Shown: in pieces, positions 1 through 12,100 of the stretch
Position numbering within the stretch: the first letter of the stretch is position 1
Layout: each line of letters opens with the position of its first letter
Assembly (NCBI GenBank): GCA_015179025.1
Contig: WHUX01000136.1
Span: 1 to 64,000, forward strand
Length of the DNA: 64,000 nucleotides
Source: Terfezia claveryi
Taxonomy: Eukaryota; Ascomycota; Pezizomycetes; Pezizales; Pezizaceae
Reading direction: 5' to 3'
Translations under genes and position numbers: made by a program
Notes under the pieces: generated by a model
Database searches by the model: none
What the model was told of the DNA's origin: nothing
What the model saw: only the letters and a program-made list of their open reading frames with translations

Positions 1-238
1 TGGAGGCATTGTGTGAGGTGTAGATAGTCCAACAACTCAGGGACCCCTATTACACATTGTCATCCACGATAGAAACTATAGCATGCCATATCAATTAATG
101 AATATTAAAACCTTACACCCCAGCTTGTCTAATATATCAGAACTAGTACCAGTAGTTGGGAACAACAATACCAAAGAACCATATAATGCAACTATCACTT
201 CATGGTTATCTAGAGTGGGAAAGCTTCTATAGGAATAC
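1..238. other. Left flank of nested retroelements, no gene recognised
   Basis: No gene is recognised here. The last bases before position 239 (AATAC, 234-238) are one copy of the target duplication of element A; the partner is AATAT at 19161-19165. This stretch and the sequence after 19160 were therefore contiguous before element A inserted. A short open stretch on the plus strand runs toward the junction but matches no family I know. Confidence 0.5.
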
Positions 239-863
239 TGTTACAGGCGGGCTGTAACTACGATTATACAAATTAGCGGTAAGGGTTTAAAGAGGTTATC
301 GGTGATAGGTGCAAGTATAAATGCAGTAACAACTTGAGTATAAAGTAGACTCGATAAGAGTAAAGCTATATGAAACTTAGAATACCGCTTAGGTCTTATT
401 ATATTAACTATATAAAAGCAGTGGGTTATATAGAAGCTTAAATCTGATAACGAATAATCAGATCTAGACACTACTTCCTATAATAGCTTAGTAGTATTGA
501 CATTAGGTCGTTACCTAAATGGAAAACTACTTCCCAATTAGGATTACAGCAGTCTGACATACATTGATTAGGTAGCCTGAACTTTAACGCATTATAGTCA
601 GGCTGACATACAGGAGCTGGACCTGAGTATAACCAATAATGATATATGAATGACAAATATAAGAACATAATAGAAACACATCGAAGAGAATATATATATG
701 AGAGCCAACCTCAGAGACACACACTTCAATAGCTAATCCCTTTAACACTTTATTCCTAAGCATGCTACTCATATCTGTATGGGTGATCAGTCCATTACAG
801 ATAGCAGCTATAGCAGGGTATTGGTTCTACTGGGGGTGTAGGTCTCTTACTTGAGCCATAACA
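239..863 (-). repeat. LTR of element A (3' LTR in element orientation)
   Basis: This 625-bp LTR aligns along its whole length with 18536-19160. Visible differences are mainly C/T or G/A. A purine-rich stretch of the minus strand (AATAGGGAGTAA) lies directly inside it near 864-880, as expected for a polypurine tract. Confidence 0.93.
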
Positions 864-1174
864 TTACTCCCTATTTCGAGGCAGCTGACCTTAGCTGAAT
901 ACAAGTCCTTCTGACCCTTGATAAGACAAGTATTAGTAACAACTTAGGTAACTTCCTAGTGGTAGGTACTAACCAACTAGCTAGATACCTTCACTCCCAT
1001 TTAAGGGTACGACAATACTGGTATATCTACACATACATGCCATGGCCATTAAAAACCAAACCTCTCGCCAAAAAACTCACAGGGAAAAGGCGATGAGTAG
1101 AAGGGTAAAAGGTACTATATCTTCATCCATTAAAATTTCCTGATGTAGAGCCAGCCTCATACATCTCTTTTATC

Positions 1175-2219
1175 TCATGGCTTATTGGGGAACTTCTTTC
1201 GATACTCTCTGAGCTTCTCTGAATAGTTATCCAACTTGTCAAAGGTCTCCCAAGTGTCTTCGAACTCCGTATATCCTTCCCAATGCACCCTATACTTAAC
1301 TATTCCTCGATTCTTGTGGGAGTCCACAATGGATTCAACTTCGAAGATATCTGGTTCATCTTCATCTATACCTTGTGGCTTATCTTATCGTTTGAATTGC
1401 TTTAGGAGGGTAACATGAACAACGTTGTGCCATCGTGTGCCTTGTGGAACTTCAAGCTTGTATGCATGTGAACCAATAGCTTCAATGACCTTATAGGGCC
1501 CTATCCACTTGCTAGTAAGAGAACGGTTGTTTCTAGCTCTTATCTGTAGGTTCCGGCGGTCAACCAATACCCAGTCATCGATAGCAAACCTACATGCCGT
1601 TTTGAGGTGTATAGTACTTCTTTTGTAGTTGATTTGCTTGAGGGTATTATGAACTTGGTTGTGCACAGTTGTCATTCAGTCTAGCCATTCTTCTACAGTG
1701 GAAGAGGAGAATTCATAGTCATTTGAGAGGTGAATAGTGCAAGGGTCGAAGCCATACAGACTTCGGTAAGGGAAGTACTTATAGGTAGAGTGAGTGACAG
1801 TATTATAGGCAAACTCGGCTAAGGGTAGTTATCATTTCCAATGAGCTTATCTATCATAGCAGTAGATGCGGAGGTACTACTTAAGTGTTTGGACTGCTAG
1901 TTTAGTAAGTCTATCGGTCTGAGGGTGATAGGCGGTAGAGAAGTGAAGGGTTATGTTGAGCTTCTAGTTAAGCTTCTTGAGGAATCTAGAGGTGAATTAT
2001 GAACTATGGTTGGAGGTGATGTGTTGAGAAAGCCCATAGAGTCTCCATATCTCATTAATATAGGTATTAGCAATATCGGATGCTATCCATGTAGTCTTTG
2101 CTAGAATATAGTGTTGTACTTTCGTAAACCAGTCTGTGATAACGAGTATTGCATTAAAACCTTCTGACTCTAGTAGCTCACCAATGAAGTCCATAGCTAT
2201 CTCCTCAAATGGTCATTCC
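1175..2219 (-). pseudogene. Element A pol, distal part: integrase core and chromodomain
   Basis: On the minus strand 2194-1997 encodes an integrase-core start (MDFIGEL...ITDWFTK), 1675-1385 the integrase C-terminal region, and about 1370-1175 a chromodomain (IFEVESIVDSH...YRVHWEGY). Translation ends at a stop at 1175-1177. Several in-frame stops and lost residues make it non-functional. The upstream half of the same pol lies at 14474-16700, separated by element B. Chromodomains on gypsy integrases are known to steer insertion to heterochromatin, which suits the nested layout. Confidence 0.85.
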
Positions 2220-2771
2220 TGTAATGGCGTAAGTCGATGGCTGTGGCTATAACTAAAGACGTGACTCCAAGGAGCACACGAAGACGAAACTATAACCATA
2301 GATTGGAGTATCAGGACAAAAGGCAGAGTCTGTATTACCAAGATTATAATACAAGACGTTGCGTAAGGAACAAGAACAAGAAATGACAACTAAGGCTTCC
2401 TATATACACGATTGCCGTGGCCAAAGGAGTGGCGCCCGACTAACTTGACGTCACCTGCGATCGCAGGTGATACTCCGTGATCCACCTCTCTAATCCCTTC
2501 TAGTATTAAGACACTCGAACAAGCCTGCTGATACTCGAACAAGCCTGTTCGGGTATCAAATACCTCGCAAGTAAATTCAAATACTGTGCTGACACTCGAA
2601 CAAGCCTGTTCGGGTGTCAAATACCTCGCAAGTAAATTCAAATACCATGCTGACACTCGAACAAGCCTGTTCGGGTATCAAATAGCTTGCAAGTAAATTC
2701 AAATACCGTGCTGACACTCGAACAAGCCTGTTCGGGTATCAAATAGCTCGCAAGTAAATTAACGCCGTGAC
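2220..2771 (-). repeat. LTR of element B (3' LTR), four 61-bp repeats
   Basis: This LTR is 552 bp long, against 431 bp for its partner at 14043-14473. The ~121-bp difference matches two extra copies of an internal 61-bp tandem repeat. Confidence 0.92.
2530..2771. repeat. 61-bp tandem repeats carrying a hairpin motif, four copies
   Basis: Each unit holds an inverted repeat with arms like GACACTCGAACA and TGTTCGGGTGTC around a 4-base loop (AGCC). The copies start at 2530, 2591, 2652 and 2713, a constant 61-bp step, and a partial copy lies at about 2508-2527. Some copies have GATACTCG with matching GTATC, so an arm change is matched in the opposite arm. The same units occur only twice in the partner LTR. 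Confidence 0.9.
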
Positions 2772-2786
2772 AATATCCCTTCCTTA

Positions 2787-3324
2787 TTGTAACGTGGGCT
2801 CTGAGAACAAGGCGACCAAGGGGTACGCCAGGAAGAAGGCAGAGGCTAGGGCGAGACACACGTAGGAACGCTACGTGTGTGACTAGGGGAAGGCTGGGAA
2901 GGGGGGCAAGGGCAAGAGGCAAGAGGGGCAGAGGGCAAGGGACACGAGACACGCGGAAGCAGTTGCCGCGTGTGTCAAGGGAGGCAGCTGGGCTGCAGAG
3001 ACAAGGCGAGGCAAGACAAGGACAGGAGGTTCGCGGGGTGGGTAGCAGGGCTGCAGAGTCGAGGCGAGACAAGGAGGTGCACAAGGGAGATGCACCAACA
3101 TAGAGAGAAGCAAGGTCCTGTATTGGATATACAAGACGTTAGATGGGGATCCAACGAGAGGGCGGAGGGACGAAGATATATATACATGATTCCAGGCCAA
3201 GGCCGTGGAAGGAATAAGCTTCCCGAGATTCCTATCTCGGAAGCTAAGATAACAGTCACCCATCGACGACACCCGAACAAGCCTGTTCGAGTGTCAAATC
3301 AAGACTAAGAACACAGTTGTGACA
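2787..3324 (-). repeat. LTR of element C (3' LTR)
   Basis: 538 bp, TGTAAC...GTGACA on the plus strand, almost identical to 8596-9132. It has a hairpin motif at 3268-3295 like that in the LTRs of element B, and a TATATATA stretch near 3176-3184 that may be the TATA box on the minus strand. Open frames inside it on both strands are shadows. Confidence 0.94.
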
Positions 3325-3512
3325 CTATCCCCCCTTTAGGCTGGAGCTCCAGCGACTAGGAGGCCTGGGCACGATAACCGGCAAAATCAACTCAGGAAAC
3401 AACAACAGAGGCAATGACAAGGATTCCAACTCCAAACAACAAGAAGAACGAGAAGAGCGAGAAGAACGAGAGTCGGACGGGCCCCACCGTATGACTCTCA
3501 AAATACACAACA

Positions 3513-6500
3513 TCATTCCATTGGGCGAGGCTTCCTTGAGTATTGCTGGTGGAATAGAGCGACCAAATCCTGTGCATTCTCCAAGTCCTCTGCGGGTTGC
3601 CAGGTAGCCTCCTCATCCCCTAACCACTTGACCTTATACTGAACTCGTCCATAGCGTTTCCTTGAGTCCAGTACCTCCTCAACCTCCCACTCCTCTTCAC
3701 CTGCGATCACCACTGGAGGAGGTGGGGGGTGCTTTTGCCCGGGAAGGGGATCGTCGGCGGCTGGCTCGATCTCCGAGACATGAATGACCGGATGGCGCTT
3801 GATATCCTTGGGAAACCTCAGCTGATAAGCATGAGTGCCCACAGCTGCTAACACCTCGTAGGGGCCTAAGAACTTGTGATCTAGCTTGCAAGATGGCCGT
3901 TTCGTTCGGAAGTGCCTGCTGAAGAGCCACACCTTGTTCCCTGGTTGATATCTGGGGGCTGGCAACCGTGATCCGTTGGCATACTCCGCTTGCCTGGCTT
4001 GGGCATATCCCAGCTCAGCCTTCAACGTGGAGTGTAGCTCAGCGATCTCTATAGCGAATTTCTTGGCTGGGGCGTTCTCCTTGACTTTTCGTAGGGGTAC
4101 TAGGGAGTCCACGAACCGAGGGTGCCAGCCATAATTTGCCAGGAACCGGGAGGTTTTCAGCGACTCAGAGAACTGGTTGTTGGCTGCGAATTCACAGGTT
4201 GCCAACAAGGATACCCAGTTGTTCTGCTGATAGCTGATGTAGGCCCGCAGATACTGCTCCATGACGGCATTCATTCGTTCTGATTGGCCATCCGTTTGAG
4301 GGTGATATGCCGTGGAGAGATGCACTTCCATCCCCAGCAGCTCACAGAATGCCTTCCAGAATTCAGACACGAACTGGGGGCCACGGTCGGAGACGACTGA
4401 GTCCGGGAGGCCATGGTATCGGAACACAGCGTTGAGGTAGAGGTTGGCTAGGTCCGAGGCAGAGTAGGTATCGCGGCAAGGTACGATATGCCTCATTTTG
4501 GTCAATCGGTCCACTACCATCAAGATAGTATTGAATCCCGAGTCCTCCGGCAACCCCATTACGAAGTCCATGGTCAGGTGTTGCCAGGGCCGATCCGGGA
4601 TCTCCAGGGGCTTTAAAGTTCTGTAGGGGGCATGGAGAGTAGGCTTTGATCATTTACAGGTATGGCAGTTCCGCACATACCTTTCCACGTCTTTCCGCTG
4701 ATCGATCCAGGTGTATTGCCTAGCTAGCAGCTCTAGGGTTTTAGCTACTCCAGGGTGGCCAGCGGCTAAAGTGTCATGGTGTTCCCCAATCAGGCTGAGG
4801 CGCAAGTCCCCTTCTGGTACGTATAGTCGGTCCAGGTGGTATAGAAGGCCATCCTGAACGGTGCACTCAGCCAGGGAGATCTTGACGTGGCGGCGCTGGC
4901 CGGAATTTACCGCTGCAATGATGTCTTTAGCTAGTGAGTCATCCGCGTATGCCCTTTTTACCTGTTGTCGGAGATCACTTTCAGCATCTGCATTGGCCCC
5001 GACATCCACGATATTAGCCTCAGCCTCAGCCTCAGCCTCAGCCTCAGCCAGAATATTGGTGGCCAGGTCAAGATTTTCTGGCTTCAGTACTACCTGGTTC
5101 TGGTACTTTAGCCTTTCATCCCCCCCCTTAGGGAGATCTCCTGATCTCCTGGTCAGTGCATCTGGTTTCCCACTAGCCTTTCCGGGCCGATACCTGATCT
5201 TGAAGTTAAAATGGGACAGGAATTCCGACCACCTAACCTGCCGGCGATTCAGCAACTTGGTGGTTGTGAAGTATTCTAGGTTCTTGTAGTCGGAAAGGAC
5301 CTCAATAACCCCCTTTGCCGATTCTAGGTATGGTCTCCATTCCTCGAATGCTTGCACAATGGCCATTAACTCCTTATCATAGATTTCGTAATTACACTCC
5401 ACCAGGGAGTGCTTTTTGGAGAAATAGGCCACTGGGTGAAGGACTCCATCGACATACTGAGACAATATCCCCGCAGAGACATAGTCGGAGGCATCAGTTT
5501 CTACGATACATTCGCTGTCTGGGTCGAAATGGGCCAGGATCGGTGCTGAGCAGAAGGCTTCCTTGAGGTTCTGGAAGGCAGATTGGGCTTCTGGATTCCA
5601 GTCGAAGCGCCGGTCTTTTTTGGTCAAGGTGGTGAGGGGGGCTACGATCTTCGAATATCCCAGGATAAAGCGCCGGTAAAAGTTGGCGAACCCCAGGAAT
5701 GCCTGGACATCCTTGAGATTCGCTGGGATTTGCCATTCCTGGACAGCGGTAACCTTGGCAGGGTCCATCCTGATACCTTCGGTGGTGATGATTAACCCCA
5801 GATACTTGACCTCCTGTACATGAAACTCGCATTTCTCCGGTTTCAGGTATAATCCGGCCTTCTCCAGCTTCTCTAACACCTGCCTCACATGGATTTTGTA
5901 TTCCGCTAGGGAGTCCGAGTATATGAGGATATCGTCCAGGTAGGCTGTGCAGAACACATCGAGGAAGTCCCGCAAGGTGTCATTGATGAAGTGCTTGAAG
6001 GAGGCAGGGGCATTGGTTAGGCCAAAGGGCATCACATTATACTCAAAATGGCCATATCGTGTTCGGAAGGCAGTTTTCCACTCCTCCCCATCGGCGATCC
6101 ATACCAGGTTGTAAGCCCCTCTTAAATCCAGTTTGGTGAACCATTTGGCCTTGGAGAGCCTGGCTAATGTCTCCTGGATTAGGGGTAGGGGGTACCTGTT
6201 TTTGACCGTTATCTCGTTTAGGCCCCGGTAATCGACACACAACCGGAGAGAGCCATCCGATTTCTTCACGAAAAGCACTGGGGCACCCGCTGGTGAAGAG
6301 CTATGGCGAATGAAGCTCTTGTTGAGGTTTTCCTCCAAGTATTTCTTCAGGGCCTCCAGCTCCACCCGGGACATTCCGTAGAGGGGCCCATAGGGGGGGC
6401 TCTTACCCTCTACCAGCGGAATTGTGTGGTCATATGGTCGGTGGGGCGCCAGCTTCTCCGCGGCTTTTTCCGAGAACAGATCAATAAACTCGTGGTATTC

Positions 6501-7451
6501 CTCCGGGACCATGGCCTTCCACTCCTCCTTAGGTCGCATCTTGTTGATTTCCAGTTTCACCTCATGTATGGAAAGGGCATGCGCCTTCAGCTTGTGTCTC
6601 CTTGTGAGGTAAGCGAAAGCCCCTGCCCCAATAAAGCTAATATTCAGGGGCTTTGGAGGAGGTTGAACAGGGGGAGTAGGGGGAACGGGGGGAACGGGAG
6701 GAATAGGGGAAACAGGGGGAACGGGGGGAACAGGGGGAGCAGGGCAGTGAGCAGCATTGATGTGCGCGGGCTGGTGTACCACCTGGGTTGGGTGGATTAT
6801 CGGGGGTGGTAATGCACATAGCCCCGTGACGGTGATTTTTGGACCTCCACAGTTTGTTCTGCAATAATGGCTATTGAATTGCAAGGTGTAAGAGCCGAAG
6901 CTGACTGACACATCATGCATTCTGAGCCAGGGGATCCCAAGGACAATTGGATATTTTAGTTTGGTCACGAACATTGGGAGGTCCTCTGAATGGTCTCCAA
7001 TGGCACTGGGCAGACACGCGAGATGGGTAATAGCCCCAGAAGAGATAGGGCGGCCGTCAATGACATCAAGAAGGCGGGGGGTCTTTAGCTTGGAGGTTGG
7101 TATGGAGTTTTTACTGACGAAGGTCTGATCAATGAAGGCTATCCCCGAAGCACCACAATCTATGAGAGCTGATGTTACCACTGTTTTACTATTGAATTTA
7201 ACAGTTATTGGTACTACAAAATGCTCGCCAAACAAGCGAGATTCATCAACAGACATAGATGCAGGCAAGGAAAACGCAGACAAAGATAAATGACCCATGA
7301 TAGGTCCCTTACTAGTGTCAGCAACTAGGCAAGGGACTCCGCTTTTCCCGACTCCTCTGGGGTCTCGGACACCGCATGTATGGCTAGGGAGCGGTTTTTG
7401 CGGAGGGGACAGGCCGCGATGAAGTGGTCCCCTTTCCCACAGGCAATGCAC
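3513..7451 (-). pseudogene. Element C pol polyprotein with one in-frame TGA
   Basis: Minus-strand polyprotein of about 1313 codons. In order: aspartic protease near residue 96 (LIDCGASG); a proline-rich linker of PPVPP repeats; reverse transcriptase with catalytic YLDD near residue 504; RNase H (DAS near residue 652; the usual TDHKN reads SDYKN); an Ala-Glu repeat from a GCCTCA run (about 5024-5046); integrase HHCC finger near residues 893-933; integrase core (MDFVMGL, DRGPQF, HPQTDG); and a C-terminal chromodomain (EWEVEEVLDSRK...YKVKWLG). A single TGA at 4650-4652 interrupts the frame just after the zinc finger; both sides are in the same frame. The TGA is one C-to-T step from CGA. The ORF opens upstream of the gag stop in the -1 frame, so translation probably needs a frameshift. 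Confidence 0.92.
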
Positions 7452-8590
7452 AACCCATTGTTGCGGCGACGTTCCCTCTCTTCTTGTGTCAGGCGGGGCC
7501 TTCCTGATGATAAATCCATCGGGGTGGTACTGCCCGCTACTAGAGATGGGTGGGCTGGCTTATTGGCTGTAGCTTGGGTTTGAGGGCTAGGGTTCTGGGG
7601 TCGAGTTTGTTGCTGGGGGTGCTGGGTTTTCACAGGAGGCCGATAGGTACTGGGGGCGCTGACCTGGACTCTCAACCTAGCCATCTTTTGCTCTATCTTG
7701 GATGCCTGATCAATGAATTCATCCAGAGTTTTAACATCTGGAGATTGGAGGAGGGCCTGTTTGAGCTCAATATTGAGGCCTTCCTCGAACTGTTCCAGCT
7801 TCACCCGATCGTTCTACTCTACCTCTGCTGCCAATCTTAAGAATTCTGCCACGTATGTTGAGAGGTCATGGCCCTTCTGTTTTAGTGCTCGGAGAGCGTG
7901 AGTTGCCGTACCTACGGGGTCTGGGTCTCCGAAGGCACGGTCGAGGATTGTGAGCAGAGCAGCAACATCAGGGAGGTTGAAGCGGTCATCAAGCACATAG
8001 AGTTGGACCTGGTCCAAAGCTCTGCCCTCCAATAGGCTGTATACATAAGCTAATCGGTGCTGAACGGTAGGGAATTTTGCAGCATCCCCAGTTAGTTTGA
8101 TTTTGATGGAATTTTTCCAGGCTTTCAGGCGAGTCCTATCGCCATTGAACTTTGGCGGGGTAGGGAGATCTTGGGTTTTGGGTGTCTGGGATGCTTGGGA
8201 TGCTGGGGCTGTTTGGAATCCGATCGAGTCCAGGGCCCTATTCAGGGTCTGAATGGTTCTTCTTTCGTTGACTAAGTCATTCTAGGTGGTCACGAGGTTG
8301 TTTTGGCAGGAGGCGAGGTCGGCCTGGCATGAGAGGAGGTCTTCGGTGAGTATTGTGACTTCGTCATTGGCCCTGGTCTGTTTTTGTTGTTCTTCATGTA
8401 TGGCCGATTCCAGTCGTTGGCCTAAGGCATCCGCCGCCAGGTATATATCGATAATGGTCTGACGATAGCTGCCGAAATCGGCCTGGTTCATGGGAATGGG
8501 TAGAGCTTGCCAGGCTCGAAATCTGGCTGCGAGCGCGGGAGTGGTGTCTTGGGCAGCCATTGAGTGTACCGGTTGATCAGGGTGATCCAA
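7325..8590 (-). pseudogene. Element C gag with CCHC zinc knuckle, two stops
   Basis: The minus-strand frame opens with ATG at 8590 and ends at 7325. An N-terminal coiled-coil-like part and a retrotransposon-gag-like core (RLAYVYSLLEGRALDQVQLYV) are followed by a CCHC knuckle (C-IA-C-GKGD-H-FIAA-C). Two in-frame stops, near 8282-8284 and 7808-7813, both TAG on the coding strand, can each come from one transition (CAG or TGG). All three open pieces share one frame, so there are no indels. Gag packages element RNA and forms the virus-like particle. Confidence 0.88.
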
Positions 8591-8595
8591 CGTAG

Positions 8596-9132
8596 TGTAA
8601 CGTGGGCTCTGGGAACAAGGCGACCAAGGGGTACGCCGGGAAGAAGGCAGAGGCTAGGGCGAGACACACGTAGGAACACTACGTGTGTGACTAGGAGAAG
8701 GCTGGGACAGGGGGCAAGGGCAAGAGGCAAGAGGGGCAGAGGGCAAGGGACACGAGACACGCGGAAGCAGTTGCCGCGTGTGTCAAGGGATGCAGCTGGG
8801 CTGCAGAGACAAGGCGAGGCAAGACAAGGACAGGAGGTTCGCGGGGTGGGCAGCAGGGCTGCAGAGTCGAGGCGAGACAAGGAGGTGCACAAGGGAGATG
8901 CACCAATGTGGAAAGAAGCAAGGCCCTGTATTGGATATACAAGACGTTGGATGGGGATCCAACGAGAGGGCGGAGGGACGAAGATATATATACATGATTC
9001 CAGGCCAAGGCCATGGAAGGAATAAGCTTCCCGAGATTCCTATCTCGGAAGCTAAGATAACAGTCACCCATCGACGACACCCGAACAAGCCTGTTCGAGT
9101 GTCAAATTAAGACTAAGAATACGGTTGTGACA
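8596..9132 (-). repeat. LTR of element C (5' LTR)
   Basis: 537 bp, near-identical partner of 2787-3324. It carries the hairpin motif at 9076-9103. The target duplication copy CTTAC follows at 9133-9137. Confidence 0.94.
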
Positions 9133-9156
9133 CTTACGGCCGAAGTCCCTTAAGGC

Positions 9157-12100
9157 TTAGTCTTCGTCTTCCGGCAATGGTCCTGGTTTACTCGGATTTC
9201 GCCTGTGGAAGTTATCAATAGCCTTGAGTTTGTTGATGTTTGTTGCCAGTTCCCAGTCTGGTCTTTCAAACCCTACCCATTTCACTAAGTACTTTAATTT
9301 CTTCCTCCGAAGACGAGAATCCAAGATTTCTTCCACATGCCACTCTTCCTCATTATCAACTATCACTGGTGGAGGTGGGGGATTGTATTGCCCAGGTAGG
9401 GGATTATTGTTTGCCGGGTCGAGAAGTGAAACATGCTGGACTCGATGATAATACACACTAGCAGGGAAGTCGAGTTCGTATGCATAGGGGGATATGACCT
9501 TTGTGATCTTGTAGGGGCCAATCCGTTTATGGTCGAGCTTTCTACTTGGCCATTGTATTGTAATGTGCTGGCTATTAAACCAAACCAGATCTCCCTCCTT
9601 GAATACTGGAGCATTATCTCGTCCTTTGTCTGCTTGCTCCTGTTGCCGTGCCTGCGCCCTAGCCATCTCGTTTTGTAAGTGTTCCGTTATTTCCTTGATC
9701 TTCCCGGCCACCTCTATAGCACTCCACTCATCAGGTCGTATGGGCTTTTCCTCGAAATCAAATTGCCACAGTGGGTCATAACTATAATTCGCAAAGAAGG
9801 GAGATGACCCTGTTGTTTCAGAAGCTTGATTATTAGCTGCAAACTCGGCGAGATGCAGCCAGTTCTCCCAGTCATCCTGCAAATAATTAACATACACCCA
9901 TAAATATTATTCTAGAGTGGCATTGACTCGTTCGGTCTAGCCGTCAGTTTGAGAGTGAAACGGTGTGGACAGGAGAGGTTGAATCTTAAGCACTTGACAG
10001 AGAGCTTTCCAAAAGTGAGAGATGAAATGAGACTCACGGTCTGATACAATTGTTCTAGGAAGACCATGGAGGCGGAAGATATGCCGAGCATATAGATCTG
10101 CTAATTGCTCTGCAGTAGTGGTATCACGACAGGGAATAAAGTGCCGCATTTTAGTTAGTCGACATACTACTACCAAAATTGCGTTGTATCCATTTGACTA
10201 GGGTAGCCCAATAATGAAATCCATAGAGATATCTTGCCAAGCACCTTGGGGAATTGCGAGTGGTCGAAGAATGCCGTATGGGGCATGTCATGTCGTTCGA
10301 GCACGTTGACAGGGGTGACAATTGCGTACATACTGATCAACATCCTTATGCATTTTTGGCCAATAATATTATCGCGAGATAAGCTCAAGTGTCTTGGATC
10401 ACCCTGGATGCCCCGCTGCTGGGATATCGTGATGGTCCTGGATTAGACGTAACTTTAGAGGCATATAATTTGGTACATATATCCGCCTACGATATTTTAG
10501 CTTTCCATTATCCTCTTCACATTCGGCTAGTGAGATGTCCTTAGATCGCTTCTCTCCTTGTTGTAGCTTAGCTAATGTCTTTCTTGGCAGTGGATCAACT
10601 TCAAAACCCCTATTAAACAAGTCCTCTAGTTCCAGCTCTTCTACTGTCGTATTGATTGTTAAATTGGGAGGTTTGAGAATGACTTGATTTTGAAACCTTA
10701 TACGTTCATCTCCTTCCTTTGGAAGGTCTCCTGACCTTCTTGTTAATGCATCTGGTTTTCCCCCTGCTTTACCTGGACGGTAAACTATCTTGAAGTTGAA
10801 GCGGGAGAGAAATTCTGACCATCGAGCTTGACGGCAGTTGAGAAGCTTTGTTGACATAAAGTATTCTAGATTTTTGTGATCTGAGAGTACGTTGATTGGA
10901 TGGGGGGTGGATTACAATTCAGCTCGCCATTCTTCGAAGCATCGGATAATAGCCATTAATTCCTTATCATAAATCTCATAGTTGCATTCAGTTGGTGAGT
11001 GCTTCTTAGAGAAGTAAGCAACAGGGTGAAGTATGCTATTATCGTCATATTGCGAAAGAATTCCAGCAGAAACGTAGTCTGATACATCTGTTTCTACTAT
11101 AATTTCACGGTCGGGATCAAAATACTGGAGAACGGGAGCGGAAGTAAACACTATTTTAAGGTTTTGGAACGCCTTCTGGCATTCGTCGCTCCAATGCCAG
11201 GTTGTATTTTTTTTTGTTAGTTTCACGATAGGAGCCACAATCTTGGAGAAGTCTTTGATAAACCGGTGATAAAAATTGGCGAATCCTAGAAAAGCACGAG
11301 CATCATGAAGGTTAATTGGGGATTCCCAGTCCATTATGGCCTTAACTTTAGCTGGATCCATTTGTATCCCTTCTGCTGAGATAATCATGCCCAGGTAGTG
11401 GACCGTGGTCTTAGGAAATTCACACTTCTTGGGTTTTAGGTAGAGGCCGGCTTTTTGGAGAGCTTGCAATACCTTGGTAACATATGTTCGGTGTTCTTCG
11501 AGGGTATCGCTATATATTCAAATGTCATCAAGATAAGCCGTACAGAAATTGTCAAGGAAGGGATGGAGAACATCATTAATAAAATGTTGGAAGCTGGCAG
11601 GAGTATTTGTGAGGCCGAAAGGCATAACTAAGGTCTCATATAAGCCATAACGAGTTCGGAACGCTGTTTTCCATTCCTCTCCTTCCGCCATCCGGATGAG
11701 GTTGTAGGCACTTCTAATGTCAAGAGCCGTATAGTATCATGGCTTAGAAAGTCTAGTCAAAGTCTCTCGTATAAGGGGTAGTGGGTATCGGTTCTTGATG
11801 GTACCATCATTAAGACCACGATAATCCACACAAAGATGCAAGGACCCATCCTTCTTCTTAACAAATAAGATAGGTACACCTGCGGGAGATGAGGAGGCAC
11901 GAATAAATCCTTTGGACAGGTTTTCTTCCAGCCATACTTTAAGAGCCTCTAACTCTGGTTTTGATAGGGAGTATAGAGGTCCAAAAGGGGGAGTAAATCC
12001 TTCTTTAAGAGGAATTTTATGGTCGTAAGGTCGGTGGGGGGGAGGATTTCCGCAATAGCCTTCTTAAATAATGGAAGGAATTCGTGGTATTCAGAAGGCA

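Larger units (their letters stand above)
2787..9132 (-). mobile_element. Element C: innermost, best preserved Ty3/gypsy chromovirus
   Basis: A 6346-bp element on the minus strand with near-identical LTRs of 538 and 537 bp (2787-3324 and 8596-9132) and flanking 5-mers CTTAT and CTTAC. It lies between the pol stop and the 3' LTR of element B. The internal region reads gag (8590-7325), then pol in the -1 frame relative to gag (7451-3513), ending with a chromodomain. A polypurine tract (AAAGGGGGGATAG on the minus strand, from 3325) adjoins the 3' LTR. Gag has two in-frame stops and pol one, each one transition from a sense codon. It is therefore recent and probably inactive as written. Confidence 0.95.

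Noticed and set aside
2530..2771. CRISPR-like array
   Set aside because: The 61-bp units are direct tandem repeats without unique spacers, inside an LTR of a eukaryotic retroelement.
2638..3308. Overlapping long open frames on both strands in the element C LTR (also 8488-9110)
   Set aside because: They fall wholly inside LTR sequence, repeat in both LTR copies, are low-complexity (Arg/Gly or Cys/Leu/Pro) and have no domain. They are shadows.
4861..6812. Plus-strand open frames opposite element C pol
   Set aside because: They are the antisense of conserved RT, RNase H and proline-rich linker codons; their composition mirrors pol.
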